This document shows positions 17,045-25,777 of a stretch of 64,000 nt of DNA, one piece after another (position 1 is the stretch's first letter; each line of letters begins with the position of its first letter). The DNA is from Micromonospora citrea (lineage in GTDB: Bacteria > Actinomycetota > Actinomycetes > Mycobacteriales > Micromonosporaceae). The notes beneath the pieces were generated by a model that was not told where the DNA came from, ran no database searches, and was given only the letters and a program-made list of their open reading frames with translations. The stretch covers positions 682,001-746,000 of the forward strand of contig NZ_FMHZ01000002.1 in assembly GCF_900090315.1 (NCBI RefSeq). The letters are read 5' to 3'. The position numbers and the translations under genes were made by a program.

Positions 17045-17884
17045 TCAGCCCTTGACCGCGCCGGCGAGCGACCCGGACGAGAGCCGGCGTTGCATGAACG
17101 CGAAGAAGATCAGGCTGGGCAGGGTGGCCAGCAGGGAACCGGCCGCCAGGGGGCCCAGGCGGGCGGTGCCCTCGATGCCCACGAAGCGGGCCAGCGCGAC
17201 CGGCAGGGTCGCCAGCTCCGGGGTCTTGATCAGCACGAGGGCGAAGAAGAACTCGTTCCAGGCCGAGATGAACGAGAACAGCGCGGTGGCGACCAGCCCG
17301 GGGGCGAGCAGCGGGAAGACCACCCGCCGCAGGATCTGCACCCGGCTGGCGCCGTCGACGGAGGCGGCCTCCTCCAACTCGCGCGGGATGTTGCGCACGA
17401 ATCCCTGCAGCATCCACAGCGCGAACGGCAGCGCCCACACCACGTAGATCAGCACCAGCCCGGCGTGGGTGTTGGCCAGCCCGACCTGCCGCAGCACCAG
17501 GAAGATCGGGATGATCAGCAGCACGAACGGGAAGAGCTGGGACAGCAGCACCCAGCCCAGCGCCGCGGTGCCGAGCTTCGAGCGGAACCGCGCCAGGGCG
17601 TACGACGCGGGCAGCGCCACCAGCACGGTGAGCACGGCCGAGGCGAGCGAGACCTGGAGGCTGTTCAGCGCGGCCCGGCCCAGCTCCTGCTCGGTGAACG
17701 CCTGGACGAAGTTCTCCACCGTCGGGTTTGCGGGGATCAGCGTCGGGTGCAGCTGGACCAGCTCGCGCGGCGGCTTGAAGGCCGTCGAGACCAGCCAGAC
17801 CAGCGGGAACCCGAGGAAGATCAGGTAGCCGGCCAGCGCGACGTACTGCAACGCCCGCCCGGTGCGGCTCGGCTTTCCGAACAT
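17045..17884 (-). CDS. Sugar ABC transporter permease (MalG type)
   Basis: 279 residues with six predicted membrane spans and the binding-protein-dependent permease motif EAASVDGASRVQILRRVVFPLLAPG (EAA loop for the ATPase) at about 185-210. The family moves sugars across the membrane with a partner permease and a binding protein. I prefer ATG 17884 over the GTG three bases earlier because GGAGG lies at correct spacing. It is separated from the preceding permease by 58 bases. Confidence 0.9.
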   Translation of the reverse strand: MFGKPSRTGRALQYVALAGYLIFLGFPLVWLVSTAFKPPRELVQLHPTLIPANPTVENFVQAFTEQELGRAALNSLQVSLASAVLTVLVALPASYALARFRSKLGTAALGWVLLSQLFPFVLLIIPIFLVLRQVGLANTHAGLVLIYVVWALPFALWMLQGFVRNIPRELEEAASVDGASRVQILRRVVFPLLAPGLVATALFSFISAWNEFFFALVLIKTPELATLPVALARFVGIEGTARLGPLAAGSLLATLPSLIFFAFMQRRLSSGSLAGAVKG

Positions 17885-17942
17885 CACTGCCCTCCGATCA
17901 GGACTGCGGGGCTCGCGGGGTCACTTCCGACACCGACCATGG

Positions 17943-18878
17943 CTAGTTCGCCTCCCTGAGCCGACGACGCAGATAGACGGCCAGCAGCGCCACGATGATC
18001 ACGACCATCACGTTGCCGAGCGCGGCGGCGTAGCCGTAGTTGCCGTAGCGGAACGCCTCCTCGTAGGCGAACAGCATCGGCAGCATCGTCTTGCCGCCCG
18101 GCCCGCCGGCGGTCAGCACGTAGACCAGGCCGAACGAGTTGAAGTTCCAGATGAAGTCCAGCGAGGTGATGGCCACGATCACCGGGGCCAGCGCGGGCAG
18201 CGTGACGTGCCGGAAACGGTGCCAGGTGCTGGCGCCGTCCACCGCCGCCGCCTCGTGCAGCTCGCGACCCACCCCCTGCAGGCCGGCGAGGAGCACGACG
18301 GTGGTCTGCGGCATGCCAGCCCACACCCCGACGACGATCACGGCGGGCAGGGCGGTGCCGAAGTCGCCGAGCCAGTTGGTCCGCAGACCGTCGGCGCCGA
18401 CCCGGTGGAAGAACTCGTTCAGCAGGCCGGCGTCCGGGTGGTAGACCAGCTTCCACAGGATGCCGACCACCACCGGCGGCATCGCCCACGGCACCACGGC
18501 CAGCACGCGCGCCATGCCACGGAAGCGCAGCCGCTGGTTGAGCAGCAGCGCGAGCCCGAGGGCCAGCAGGAACTGCAGGACGGTCACCCCGAACGCCCAG
18601 AGCAGGCCGACCTGGAAGGAGTTCCAGAACAGCTCGTCGCCGAGCAGCTCGCGGTAGTTCTCCAAGCCCGTGAAGCTCACCTCGACGTTGCGTCCGGCCC
18701 GGGCGTCGGTGAACCCGAGGTACATGCCGCGTACCAGGGGGAAGACAGACAGCACCAGGATCGGCAGCAGCGACGGGAGCAGCAGCAGGTAGATCATGGT
18801 CCGGTCGGAGCGGGACCGGGTGTGCCGCCGGCCCGGACCGTTCCGGTCGACGTCCGGCCGCTCGGCGACGGTCGTCAC
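17943..18878 (-). CDS. Sugar ABC transporter permease (MalF type)
   Basis: 311 residues. A short basic N-terminus precedes six membrane spans (first LLLLPSLLPILVLSVFPLV). The EAA loop HEAAAVDGASTWHRFRHVTLPALAPV marks the contact with the shared ATPase. FTDARAG and NYRELL near the first periplasmic loop are typical of MalF/UgpA relatives. The GTG start at 18878 overlaps the LacI stop by four bases, linking regulator and transporter in one transcript. Confidence 0.92.
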   Translation of the reverse strand: MTTVAERPDVDRNGPGRRHTRSRSDRTMIYLLLLPSLLPILVLSVFPLVRGMYLGFTDARAGRNVEVSFTGLENYRELLGDELFWNSFQVGLLWAFGVTVLQFLLALGLALLLNQRLRFRGMARVLAVVPWAMPPVVVGILWKLVYHPDAGLLNEFFHRVGADGLRTNWLGDFGTALPAVIVVGVWAGMPQTTVVLLAGLQGVGRELHEAAAVDGASTWHRFRHVTLPALAPVIVAITSLDFIWNFNSFGLVYVLTAGGPGGKTMLPMLFAYEEAFRYGNYGYAAALGNVMVVIIVALLAVYLRRRLREAN

Positions 18879-19942
18879 GACGGCACCTCCTCGGTGGACG
18901 GGCGGGGGGCGGGCACGGCCGCCCGGCTGGAGGCGCGGACGGCGAGGCTGGGCGACACCTGCTCGCGGCGGGGCGGCAGGGCCGGGTCGTCGATCCGCTG
19001 CAGCAGCAGCTCGGCCGCCCGGCGACCGCGCTCGGCCGAGCCGAGCGAGACGCTGGACAGCTGGGGGAACATCATCTGGGCCAGCTCGGTGTCGTCCATG
19101 CCGACCACCGCCACGTCCTCGGGCACCCGGTGCCCGGCGGCCAGCAACGCGTGCAGCGCGCCGACGGCGATCAGGTCGTTGGCGCAGACCAGGGCGTCCG
19201 GGCGGGCCCGGGCGAGCAGCCGCTCGGTCGCCGCGCGGCCGGGCGCGTACTGGAAGTCGCCGACCTCGACCAGCCGCTCGTCGAGCGGGATGCCGTGCTC
19301 GGCGAGCGCGGCGCGGAAGCCGGCGTCGCGCGTGGCGCCGGGGACGGTGTCCAGCGGGCCGTTGACGAAACCGATGCGGCGCCGCCCGCTGGCCACCAGG
19401 TGCTCCACGGCGAGCGCGACGCCGCGGCGGGAGTCGGTCCGCACGTTGTCGACGGGCGCGTCGGCGGCGAGCTGACCGACCACCACCACCGGCACCGGGC
19501 TCTGCACCAGCGCGGCGAGGTGGTCGTCGGTGACCCGGATCGGCGAGAGGATCATGCCGTCGACGTAGCGGTTGGCCAGCCGCCTCAGCAGCGCCGTCTC
19601 GTTGGCGATCCGCCCGCCGGTGGCGTGCACGAGCAACTGCCGGCCGGACGCGGCCACCACCGCCTCGATGGCCCGCATCATCGACACGTAGACGGGGTTG
19701 CCGATGTCCTCGACGGCGAGGGCGATCAGGCCGGTGCGCTGGGACTGCAGCGAGCGGGCGATGGCGTTGGGCACGTACCCGACCTCGGCCGCGGCGGCGC
19801 GGACCCGGCGGATGGTCTCCTCGCTGCCGCCGACGCCGTTGAGGACCCGGGACGCGGAGGCGATGGAGACGCCGGCGCGGGCGGCGACGGTGTGGACGGT
19901 GGGCCGGCTGTCGGCCGACTCCTGTAAACGTTTACGACCCAC
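18875..19942 (-). CDS. LacI-family transcriptional repressor of the 14-kb operon
   Basis: 355 residues with an N-terminal HTH (TVHTVAARAGVSIASASRVLNG) and a sugar-binding periplasmic-protein-like domain (LIALAVEDIGNPVY to VVGMDDTELAQMMFPQLSSV). It probably represses its own operon until a ribose-type or glycoside ligand binds. I chose GTG 19942 because GGAGG (19951-19955) lies 8 bases upstream; longer starts reach into operator sequence. With this start, a perfect 12-base operator GTAAACGTTTAC falls inside codons 3-7, so bound repressor would sit on the gene's own beginning. It is the first gene of the operon and overlaps the permease gene. Confidence 0.92.
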   Translation of the reverse strand: MGRKRLQESADSRPTVHTVAARAGVSIASASRVLNGVGGSEETIRRVRAAAAEVGYVPNAIARSLQSQRTGLIALAVEDIGNPVYVSMMRAIEAVVAASGRQLLVHATGGRIANETALLRRLANRYVDGMILSPIRVTDDHLAALVQSPVPVVVVGQLAADAPVDNVRTDSRRGVALAVEHLVASGRRRIGFVNGPLDTVPGATRDAGFRAALAEHGIPLDERLVEVGDFQYAPGRAATERLLARARPDALVCANDLIAVGALHALLAAGHRVPEDVAVVGMDDTELAQMMFPQLSSVSLGSAERGRRAAELLLQRIDDPALPPRREQVSPSLAVRASSRAAVPAPRPSTEEVPS

Positions 19943-20051
19943 GCCTGGCACCTCCACCTGATTTCTGTAAACGTTTCCGGGAGTCTGCGCCGCCCGTGGC
20001 GAGCAGGTCAAGGGTCCGTTACGAAAACGTTTCCAACCGACGGAAACGCTG
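19924..20051. promoter_or_regulatory. Cluster of LacI-type operators
   Basis: Three related palindromes centred on ACGT: GTAAACGTTTAC (19924-19935, perfect, inside the LacI coding start), GTAAACGTTTCC (19967-19978) and GAAAACGTTTCC (20023-20034). A weak half-site GGAAACGCTG follows at 20042-20051. Centre spacings are 43 and 56 bases. The arrangement fits repression of the leftward promoter by the adjacent LacI protein. Confidence 0.85.
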
Positions 20052-20140
20052 GTCAGAGCGTCAGCAGCGGATCACGTGCCGTGCCCGACGCGGCCCGCGC
20101 CCGGTGGGCGGTGGCGGCTGTCCGGGCCGCCGCTCCACCG

Positions 20141-20791
20141 TCAGGACCGGCGGTCGCGCTCCTGGCTGAGCCGCTCGTCGAGCCGACCCAGTTCGTAGAT
20201 GGCGTTGAGGTTCGTCGGCAGCCGGGTCACGTTGTCGAAGACGGGCTCCCCGTCCGGGTCGGGTGTGGGGACGGGCGCGCCGGCCGGGGCGGCGGGTGCC
20301 GGCGCGGCGGGTCGACGCCGGCGGCCGACGAGCAGCACCGGCACCGCCACGGCCGCCGCCGCCAGACCGTAGAGCAGCCACCGCTGCGCTCCCCCGTCGT
20401 CGGTCAGCGGCGCGGCCCCGACGCTCGACGGGGCGTCCGAGGTGGACGTCCGCCCGTTCGGGCCTGGCACCGCCGCCCTGCGGTCGCCCGGCCCCTCGGC
20501 GGCCCGGCCCGCACCGGCGGCCGGAGCCGGCGCGGCGGCCGACGGGGTCGCGCCGGGCGCGGCCGGCACCGCCGACGGACCGGCCGGCGTCGACGGGCCG
20601 GGCGGGGCGGTCGAGCCGGACGGCGTCGGCGTCGGCAAGGCGCTCGGCGTCGCCCGGCCACCGCCGGTGAGCAGGTCGTCGACGATCTGCCCCACGCCAC
20701 CGAGGAGGTCGCCGACCGGCCCGCCCGAGGCCGACGGCGTGGGCGCGGGGGCGAGCGCCAGGGTCAGGGCGAGTGCGGCCACGGCCGGCAT
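20141..20791 (-). CDS. Exported Pro/Ala/Ser-rich protein with one membrane anchor
   Basis: 216 residues, not recognised. It has a hydrophobic N-terminal export signal (VAALALTLALAP), a long low-complexity Pro/Ala/Thr/Ser stretch (about 20-130), a single membrane span (about 138-158, WLLYGLAAAAVAVPVLLVG followed by RRRR, so inside-positive) and a cytoplasmic-looking C-terminus with NVTRLPTNLNAIYELGRLDERL. The layout fits a surface stalk protein anchored near its C-terminus. GGTGAACC precedes the ATG at 20791. It is transcribed in the same direction as the LacI operon but lies upstream of that operon's operators. Confidence 0.6.
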   Translation of the reverse strand: MPAVAALALTLALAPAPTPSASGGPVGDLLGGVGQIVDDLLTGGGRATPSALPTPTPSGSTAPPGPSTPAGPSAVPAAPGATPSAAAPAPAAGAGRAAEGPGDRRAAVPGPNGRTSTSDAPSSVGAAPLTDDGGAQRWLLYGLAAAAVAVPVLLVGRRRRPAAPAPAAPAGAPVPTPDPDGEPVFDNVTRLPTNLNAIYELGRLDERLSQERDRRS

Positions 20792-20873
20792 GGTTCACCT
20801 CGGAAGGGGTCGATGTGTCACGCACCGTACCGCACTGCGGGTGCTCGCCGCGTGACGCCCCGGACAGACGAAC

Positions 20874-20901
20874 GGGGGACGCCGCCGACGCGGCGCCCCC
20901 C
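20874..20901 (-). terminator. Hairpin after the protease gene
   Basis: GGGGG-A-CGCCG (20874-20884) pairs with CGGCG-C-CCCCC (20891-20901) with one A:C mismatch, 12 bases past the protease stop. No T tract follows. Confidence 0.5.
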
Positions 20902-20913
20902 AGGATCGGATCG

Positions 20914-22104
20914 TCAGGCCGGCAGGCCGCCGACCTGGGTGTTGATCCAGGTCCGGATGGACGGCAGGTCCACGTAGATGGACGGGCCGGTGGCGCAGGT
21001 GGAGTTGTTGTTGCCGGCCCGGCTGGTGGCGCCGATCAGGGCCCACGCCCCGTTGATCCGGCGCACCTGCGGGCCGCCCGAGTCGCCGTAGCAGGCGCCC
21101 GAGTTGCCGTTGGTGTTGTTGGTGCAGATCTCGTACGGGCCGTTGATGCCGAGGCAGCGGCTGTCCGACACGATCGAGGTGTCCAGCTCGTGGGCGACGG
21201 TCGGGGCGCCGCCGCAGCCCCGCGGAGCGCAGGTCTGGCCCCAGCCGATGATGCGGGTGGCGGTGCCGACCGCGCCCGAGGTGCTGGGGATCGGCGCCGG
21301 GGCGTAGCCGACCGAGCTGGACAGCTGCAGCAGCTTCACGTCCACGCTCGGGTGGTTGACCGCGCGGACCACGCTGACCACCGTGCCGCCGCTGTTGCGG
21401 TAGATGCTGCCGACGCGCACCGAGGACGGCGTCGAGCAGTGCCTCGCGGTGACCGCCCAGTTGGCCTTGATCAGCGTGCCGGTGCAGCCGGAGACGTACA
21501 CCATCCACGGGTAGTTCTCGGTGGCCGGCCGGCCGCCGACCACGTACGGCGAGATGTCGTCACCGTCGTTCCAGGAGAACGTGCCGGTGGGCGCCTCGGC
21601 GGCGGCCAGGCCGCCGGCGAAGAGCTGGTCCACCCGGGACGCCTCGGCGGCGCTCGGGTAGGCGTTGGTGCACGAGACCGGTGCGCTGCTGCCGGACATC
21701 AGGTCGGAGCAGAGCCCGGTACGCCGGTCGGGCAGGCCGAGGATGTGGCCGAGCTCGTGGGTGGCGATGCGGGTGCGGTTGTAACCCTGGTTGACGGCGG
21801 TCCAGCCCATCCAGACCCGGCCGGCGCCGAGGCTGGTGACCTGCGCCCGGGGCCAGCCGCTGTCGACGTAGATGGTGACGTTGCCCGGCGTACGCGCCAC
21901 CAGCTGGACGTTGCTGACCCGGCTGTTCCAGATGGCCGCGGCCTGGTCGAAGTTGGTGCGGAACTCGCCGGCGCGGCTGGCGTCGTAGTAGACGGTGCGG
22001 GCGGCGGCGGACGCGCCCGTGTCGGTGGCGACCTGCATTCCGGTTGCGGCCAGCACCGCCGCCAGCGCGGCGGTCGCCGCGCGCAGCAGTTGTCGTCGGA
22101 ACAT
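20914..22104 (-). CDS. Secreted snapalysin-like metalloprotease fused to trypsin-like serine protease
   Basis: 396 residues. Signal peptide (about 1-35), then an M7/snapalysin-like zinc domain (about 37-170) with HELGHILGLPD (His116, Glu117, His120, Asp124 of the short zinc motif) and LCSDLMSG downstream. A linker leads to a chymotrypsin-family domain (about 185-396) whose start VVGGRPATENYPW is the usual mature N-terminus. Its triad is visible as AVTARHC (His), VDVKLLQL (Asp) and Ser342 in YGDSGGPQ. In ordinary trypsin zymogens a short propeptide occupies the place taken here by the metalloprotease. ATG 22104 has GGGAG at 7 bases; longer starts lack one. Confidence 0.85.
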   Translation of the reverse strand: MFRRQLLRAATAALAAVLAATGMQVATDTGASAAARTVYYDASRAGEFRTNFDQAAAIWNSRVSNVQLVARTPGNVTIYVDSGWPRAQVTSLGAGRVWMGWTAVNQGYNRTRIATHELGHILGLPDRRTGLCSDLMSGSSAPVSCTNAYPSAAEASRVDQLFAGGLAAAEAPTGTFSWNDGDDISPYVVGGRPATENYPWMVYVSGCTGTLIKANWAVTARHCSTPSSVRVGSIYRNSGGTVVSVVRAVNHPSVDVKLLQLSSSVGYAPAPIPSTSGAVGTATRIIGWGQTCAPRGCGGAPTVAHELDTSIVSDSRCLGINGPYEICTNNTNGNSGACYGDSGGPQVRRINGAWALIGATSRAGNNNSTCATGPSIYVDLPSIRTWINTQVGGLPA

Positions 22105-22303
22105 ACACGCACTCCCTGAGTTGGCCGGCGGCGTGCCACCGCCGGTCATCGATGTACGTGAATGCTAGAGCGAACGGCGTCGATATACGGCATAACGGAA
22201 TCGTCATACCAGCGCCCCCACCCGTTCACCGGCACGCTCACCGACTCACCGGTCGGCCAACTCGCCCGGATCGCCGGCGGCCGGCCGGCGGCGATGCGTC
22301 CGG

Positions 22304-22723
22304 TCAGGGCAGCGGATCGGGCAGCATCGCCAGGGTGGCCGGCAGCTGCGAGTGCAGCGGCGCGGGCAGCGCGTCGCGGGTGAACCAGCCGATCCGGTCG
22401 AACTTGTGCGGCTCGCCGATCGCCACCTCGGCCGGGTCGACGCGGACCGCGAAGAGCACCGCCACCCAGTGCGAGGGCGGGTCGTTGCGCAGCACGTTGC
22501 GCACCCCGAGCAGGGTGAGCGACCGCGGAGTGGCCGCGTACTCCTCGGTGACCTCGCGGCCGACCGCCGCCTCGAAGCTCTCCCCGAACTCCAGCGCCCC
22601 CGCGCCGGTGTCCCAGGTCCCCGGCTCGTCCCGGGCGCCGGCCGCGCGCCGGGCCAGCAGCAACCGCCCGACACCGTCGTGGCAGACGAAGACGCAGGAG
22701 ACCTTCGGCGTACGTGCGGTCAT
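22304..22723 (-). CDS. Nudix hydrolase
   Basis: 139 residues. The Nudix box is intact except for the last Gly: GALEFGESFEAAVGREVTEEYA, read at positions 42-63, with REVTEE supplying the metal ligands. Members hydrolyse nucleoside diphosphates linked to another group; the substrate is not predictable here. ATG 22723 lies 21 bases after the ArsR-type regulator stop, so the two may be cotranscribed. Confidence 0.88.
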   Translation of the reverse strand: MTARTPKVSCVFVCHDGVGRLLLARRAAGARDEPGTWDTGAGALEFGESFEAAVGREVTEEYAATPRSLTLLGVRNVLRNDPPSHWVAVLFAVRVDPAEVAIGEPHKFDRIGWFTRDALPAPLHSQLPATLAMLPDPLP

Positions 22724-22743
22724 GTCGCTTCCTTCTCCAGTGG

Positions 22744-23718
22744 TCACGGGGCGGCGGCGACCAGCGCCTCCGCCGCGGTCGTCCGCGCGTACAGCACGAA
22801 GCGCCCGGCGCGGTGGGCGCCCACCAGGCCCGCGTCGCGCAGCGCCCCGAGGTGCGCCGACACCGTAGCGGGACTCAGCCCGCAGCGGTCGGCCAGCTCC
22901 GAGGTCGAGGTGGGCACCGCCAGCTCGTGCAGCAGCGCCGCCCGGGTACGCCCCAGCACCCGGGCCAGCCCCCGGCCGCGCGGGGTCGGGTCCCGTTCCC
23001 ACAGCGTCGCCACGGCGCGGGCCGGGTAGCGAAGCACGGGCTGCCCACCAGGCGAGCCGAAGTTCGACCAGACCCGGGGCCCGGCGAAGACCGACGGGAC
23101 CAGCAGCAGGCCGCGCCCGTCGAGACGCACCTCGCCGGAGGCGACGAGATGCTCGACGTGCAGCGTGTCACCCTCCAGCCGGACGTACGGGTCGAGGTGG
23201 TTGAGCAGGCCCTGCACCCCGTCGGTGGCCATCCGGGCCGCGCCGAGCAGCACCTCCCGCTCCAGCAGGGTGCGCATCCGCGGCCAGTACGGCCCGATCG
23301 CCACGTCGGCGTACGCCCGGACGACCGCCGCGAGCCGCGCCAACCCGGCCGGCGGATCGTCGTACAGCTCGGTCAGCCGCGGTGGACGGGGCCCGGGCTG
23401 GCCGTCGAGGCTGGCCCGCACGGCCTCGGCCGGGGTGGCGACCAGGGTCGCCAGCTCCACGTCGAGGGTAGGCTGCGACGTGGCCGGCGGCGGGCAGACG
23501 AAGGTCGGGATGACCACCGCGGGATCCGGAACCAGGTCGGCGAGGATCCGCCAGTCCAGGCCGGCCAGGCGCGGCCGGACCCGCTCGACCCAGGGCAGGT
23601 GCTCCGGGAACCGGCGCGCGCCCCGGAGGATCCGCACGCTGGCGACCACCTCCCACAGCGGCGACACGGCGAACCGCGTCGTCGCGAGGTCCCGCGCTCC
23701 CAGCCCGACCAGCATCAT
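22744..23718 (-). CDS. ArsR-type winged-helix regulator with DUF5937-like N-terminus
   Basis: 324 residues. The first 230 form the large N-terminal domain common in actinobacterial ArsR-like proteins (FAVSPLWEVVASVRIL, PFVCPPP-like FVCPPPATSQPTLDVEL). The C-terminal winged helix (about 255-320) contains RAALLHELAVPTSTSELADRCGLSPATVSAHLGALRDAGLV, given here as its positions 258-298, and no metal-binding Cys pair. It is divergent from an MFS exporter gene with an inverted repeat in between, suggesting that it represses the exporter and itself. Confidence 0.82.
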   Translation of the reverse strand: MMLVGLGARDLATTRFAVSPLWEVVASVRILRGARRFPEHLPWVERVRPRLAGLDWRILADLVPDPAVVIPTFVCPPPATSQPTLDVELATLVATPAEAVRASLDGQPGPRPPRLTELYDDPPAGLARLAAVVRAYADVAIGPYWPRMRTLLEREVLLGAARMATDGVQGLLNHLDPYVRLEGDTLHVEHLVASGEVRLDGRGLLLVPSVFAGPRVWSNFGSPGGQPVLRYPARAVATLWERDPTPRGRGLARVLGRTRAALLHELAVPTSTSELADRCGLSPATVSAHLGALRDAGLVGAHRAGRFVLYARTTAAEALVAAAP

Positions 23719-23732
23719 CGTCCGCCCCCGTG

Positions 23733-23752
23733 GATTCGGCGAGGATCGAATC
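23733..23752. promoter_or_regulatory. Inverted repeat between ArsR-type gene and MFS gene
   Basis: GATTCG (23733-23738), eight bases, then CGAATC (23747-23752), a perfect 6-bp dyad in the 72-base divergent promoter region. It is a likely operator for the ArsR-type regulator. Confidence 0.6.
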
Positions 23753-23790
23753 TATCGCCGCCCGGCGACCCCGCCGGCACGGTGGTCGGC

Positions 23791-25062
23791 ATGATCACCG
23801 CTGCGACGGCGACGGCCCGCGGCCGGCGCCCCGATCCCCGCTGGCCCCGCTCGTTCCGCCTGCTCTACACCGCCGCCCTCGTCGACGGCATCGGCTTCCA
23901 CGTCGGCCACCTCGCGGTGCCGGTGCTCGCCGTCTCCCTGCTGGCGGCGAGCCCCGGTCAGGTGGGGCTGCTGGGCGCACTCAGCACCGCCGCGTTCCTG
24001 GTGATCGGCCTGCCGGCCGGGGTCTGGATCGACGGGTGGCCCCACCGGGCCGTGCTGGTCACCGCCGACCTGCTGCGGGCGGCGCTCGTCGCGTCCGTGC
24101 CGGTGGCCTGGTGGGCCGGCCGGCTCACCATGGAACAGCTCTACGTGGTGGTGCTCCTGACCGGTGTCGGGACCGTCTTCGCCGACGTGGCGGCGCAGAG
24201 CTACCTGCCCGAACTCGTCGGCCGGGACCGGCTGGTGGCGGCCAACTCGCTGATGATGAGCACGAACGCCACCCTCCAGATCGCCGGGCGAGGGCTCGGC
24301 GGGCTGGTGGTGCAGGTCCTCACCGCACCCGTCGCGATCGTCGCGGACGCGCTGAGCTTCGCCGCCTCCGCGGCGATCCTCCGGCGCATCCCCGCCGGTG
24401 CCCCGCGCCGGCCGGCGCGCCGGGAGGCGGACGGATTCGGTCGGCGGTTGAGCGCCGGCGTCCGGCACGTGACCGGCCACCCGCTGCTGCGGCCCCTCGC
24501 CCTGTCGACCGCGGGCATCAACCTCACCATGCAGTTGACCACCACGATGCTTCCGGTGGTCTTCCTGCGGGAGCTGGGCCTGGGCGCGGCCGCCCTCGGC
24601 GTGTTCCTCGGTGCCGGCGGGGTCGGCGCGCTGCTCGGCGCGGTGACCGCCCGGCCACTGGCCGACCGGATCGGCCACGGTCGGGCGCTCTGGCTGCCCG
24701 GCCTGCTCGTCGCGCCGCTGGGCGGGCTCGTCCCGCTGATCGACACCGGGGCGATGCTGTGGGCGGCGGGGCTCGGCTGGCTGGCGCTGGCCTGGCGCAC
24801 GGGCGTGGGCAACGTCATCGGGGTCAGCCTGCGCCAGGGCGCCACCCCGGACGCACTGCTCGGCCGGATGAACGCCACCTTCCGCTTCCTGCTCACCGGG
24901 GCGCTCACCGTCGGCGCGATGGCGGCCGGCCTGCTCGGTCAGTACGCCGACGTCCGGACCTGCCTCGTGGTCGGCGCGCTCACCAACGCCCTGACCTGGC
25001 TGCCGGTGTTCTGCTCGCCCCTACGGACGCTGCGCCGCCCGCCCGCGCCGACCAACGCCTGA
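23791..25062 (+). CDS. MFS efflux transporter
   Basis: 423 residues with about twelve membrane spans. It resembles the MFS_3/enterobactin-exporter-like group common next to ArsR regulators: FRLLYTAALVDGIGFHVGHLAVPVLAV, LPAGVWIDGWPHRAVLV (motif A) and DVAAQSYLPELVGRDRLVAANSL. Proton-driven efflux of a small molecule is likely, but the substrate is unknown. ATG 23791 fits the family N-terminus. Transcription is divergent from the regulator. Confidence 0.85.
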   Translation: MITAATATARGRRPDPRWPRSFRLLYTAALVDGIGFHVGHLAVPVLAVSLLAASPGQVGLLGALSTAAFLVIGLPAGVWIDGWPHRAVLVTADLLRAALVASVPVAWWAGRLTMEQLYVVVLLTGVGTVFADVAAQSYLPELVGRDRLVAANSLMMSTNATLQIAGRGLGGLVVQVLTAPVAIVADALSFAASAAILRRIPAGAPRRPARREADGFGRRLSAGVRHVTGHPLLRPLALSTAGINLTMQLTTTMLPVVFLRELGLGAAALGVFLGAGGVGALLGAVTARPLADRIGHGRALWLPGLLVAPLGGLVPLIDTGAMLWAAGLGWLALAWRTGVGNVIGVSLRQGATPDALLGRMNATFRFLLTGALTVGAMAAGLLGQYADVRTCLVVGALTNALTWLPVFCSPLRTLRRPPAPTNA

Positions 25063-25085
25063 CGGTCGCCCTTCTCCGGTGGGGA

Positions 25086-25580
25086 TCACGGCTCGTGCCG
25101 TCGCCGGCGCCGACCCGATCGCCGAGCGGCGCCGGCGCTGTGGGGGGCGGCGCGTCGCACGTCGCCGGCGGCCAGGGCGAACAGCGCCAACGCGCCGGCG
25201 AGGGTCCCGTTCACGCCGAGCACGAAGCCGCGCTCCGACCCCGCGGGCGCCACCACGTATGCGACGGTCGCCGCCACCAGCGCGGCCAGCGCCATGCCCA
25301 GGCGCGCCGACGTCTCCCAGCGCGCGGGCCAGCGGCGCGGTGCCGCCGGCGTCGGACCGTCGCGCAGTCGCCAGGCGACCACGACGACGAGCAGCGCACC
25401 GAGCGCACCGGCTCCCCCGACGATCAGCCACGGCAGGGCGAACGCCACCGCACCCCGGGCCGTCGACGTCGCACCCACGGCGGCGAGCAGGGCGAACGCC
25501 GCCGCCAGCAGCCCGTGGAAGAGGATCACCCGCGTCAGGCGACCGCGCAGCTGGCTCGGCTCGGTGGTGGGTGTCGACAC
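25086..25580 (-). CDS. Small four-span membrane protein
   Basis: 164 residues, unrecognised. Four hydrophobic segments (about 16-38, 45-70, 92-112, 120-140) lie between a short hydrophilic N-terminus and a basic tail (RRSGRRRRRHEP). GTG 25580 has GGGGAGG at 5-6 bases. It is convergent with the MFS gene. Confidence 0.65.
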   Translation of the reverse strand: MSTPTTEPSQLRGRLTRVILFHGLLAAAFALLAAVGATSTARGAVAFALPWLIVGGAGALGALLVVVVAWRLRDGPTPAAPRRWPARWETSARLGMALAALVAATVAYVVAPAGSERGFVLGVNGTLAGALALFALAAGDVRRAAPHSAGAARRSGRRRRRHEP

Positions 25581-25777
25581 GCTGGCCTCCCCTGCTCGGG
25601 TCCACCGGCATCGTGTCACGCGGCGACCTGCGGCGTCTCCTCTCATCGGCCAACGATCGCGGCGCGGGTGGAGACGCCGACGCGGAACGACTGACGCGGT
25701 TGCTTCGGCCGTGGCGTGGGAGAGCCCGGAAAGGACGTCGCAGGGGCAGCGCCCACGGCCACAAGGTTTCCTTGCCG

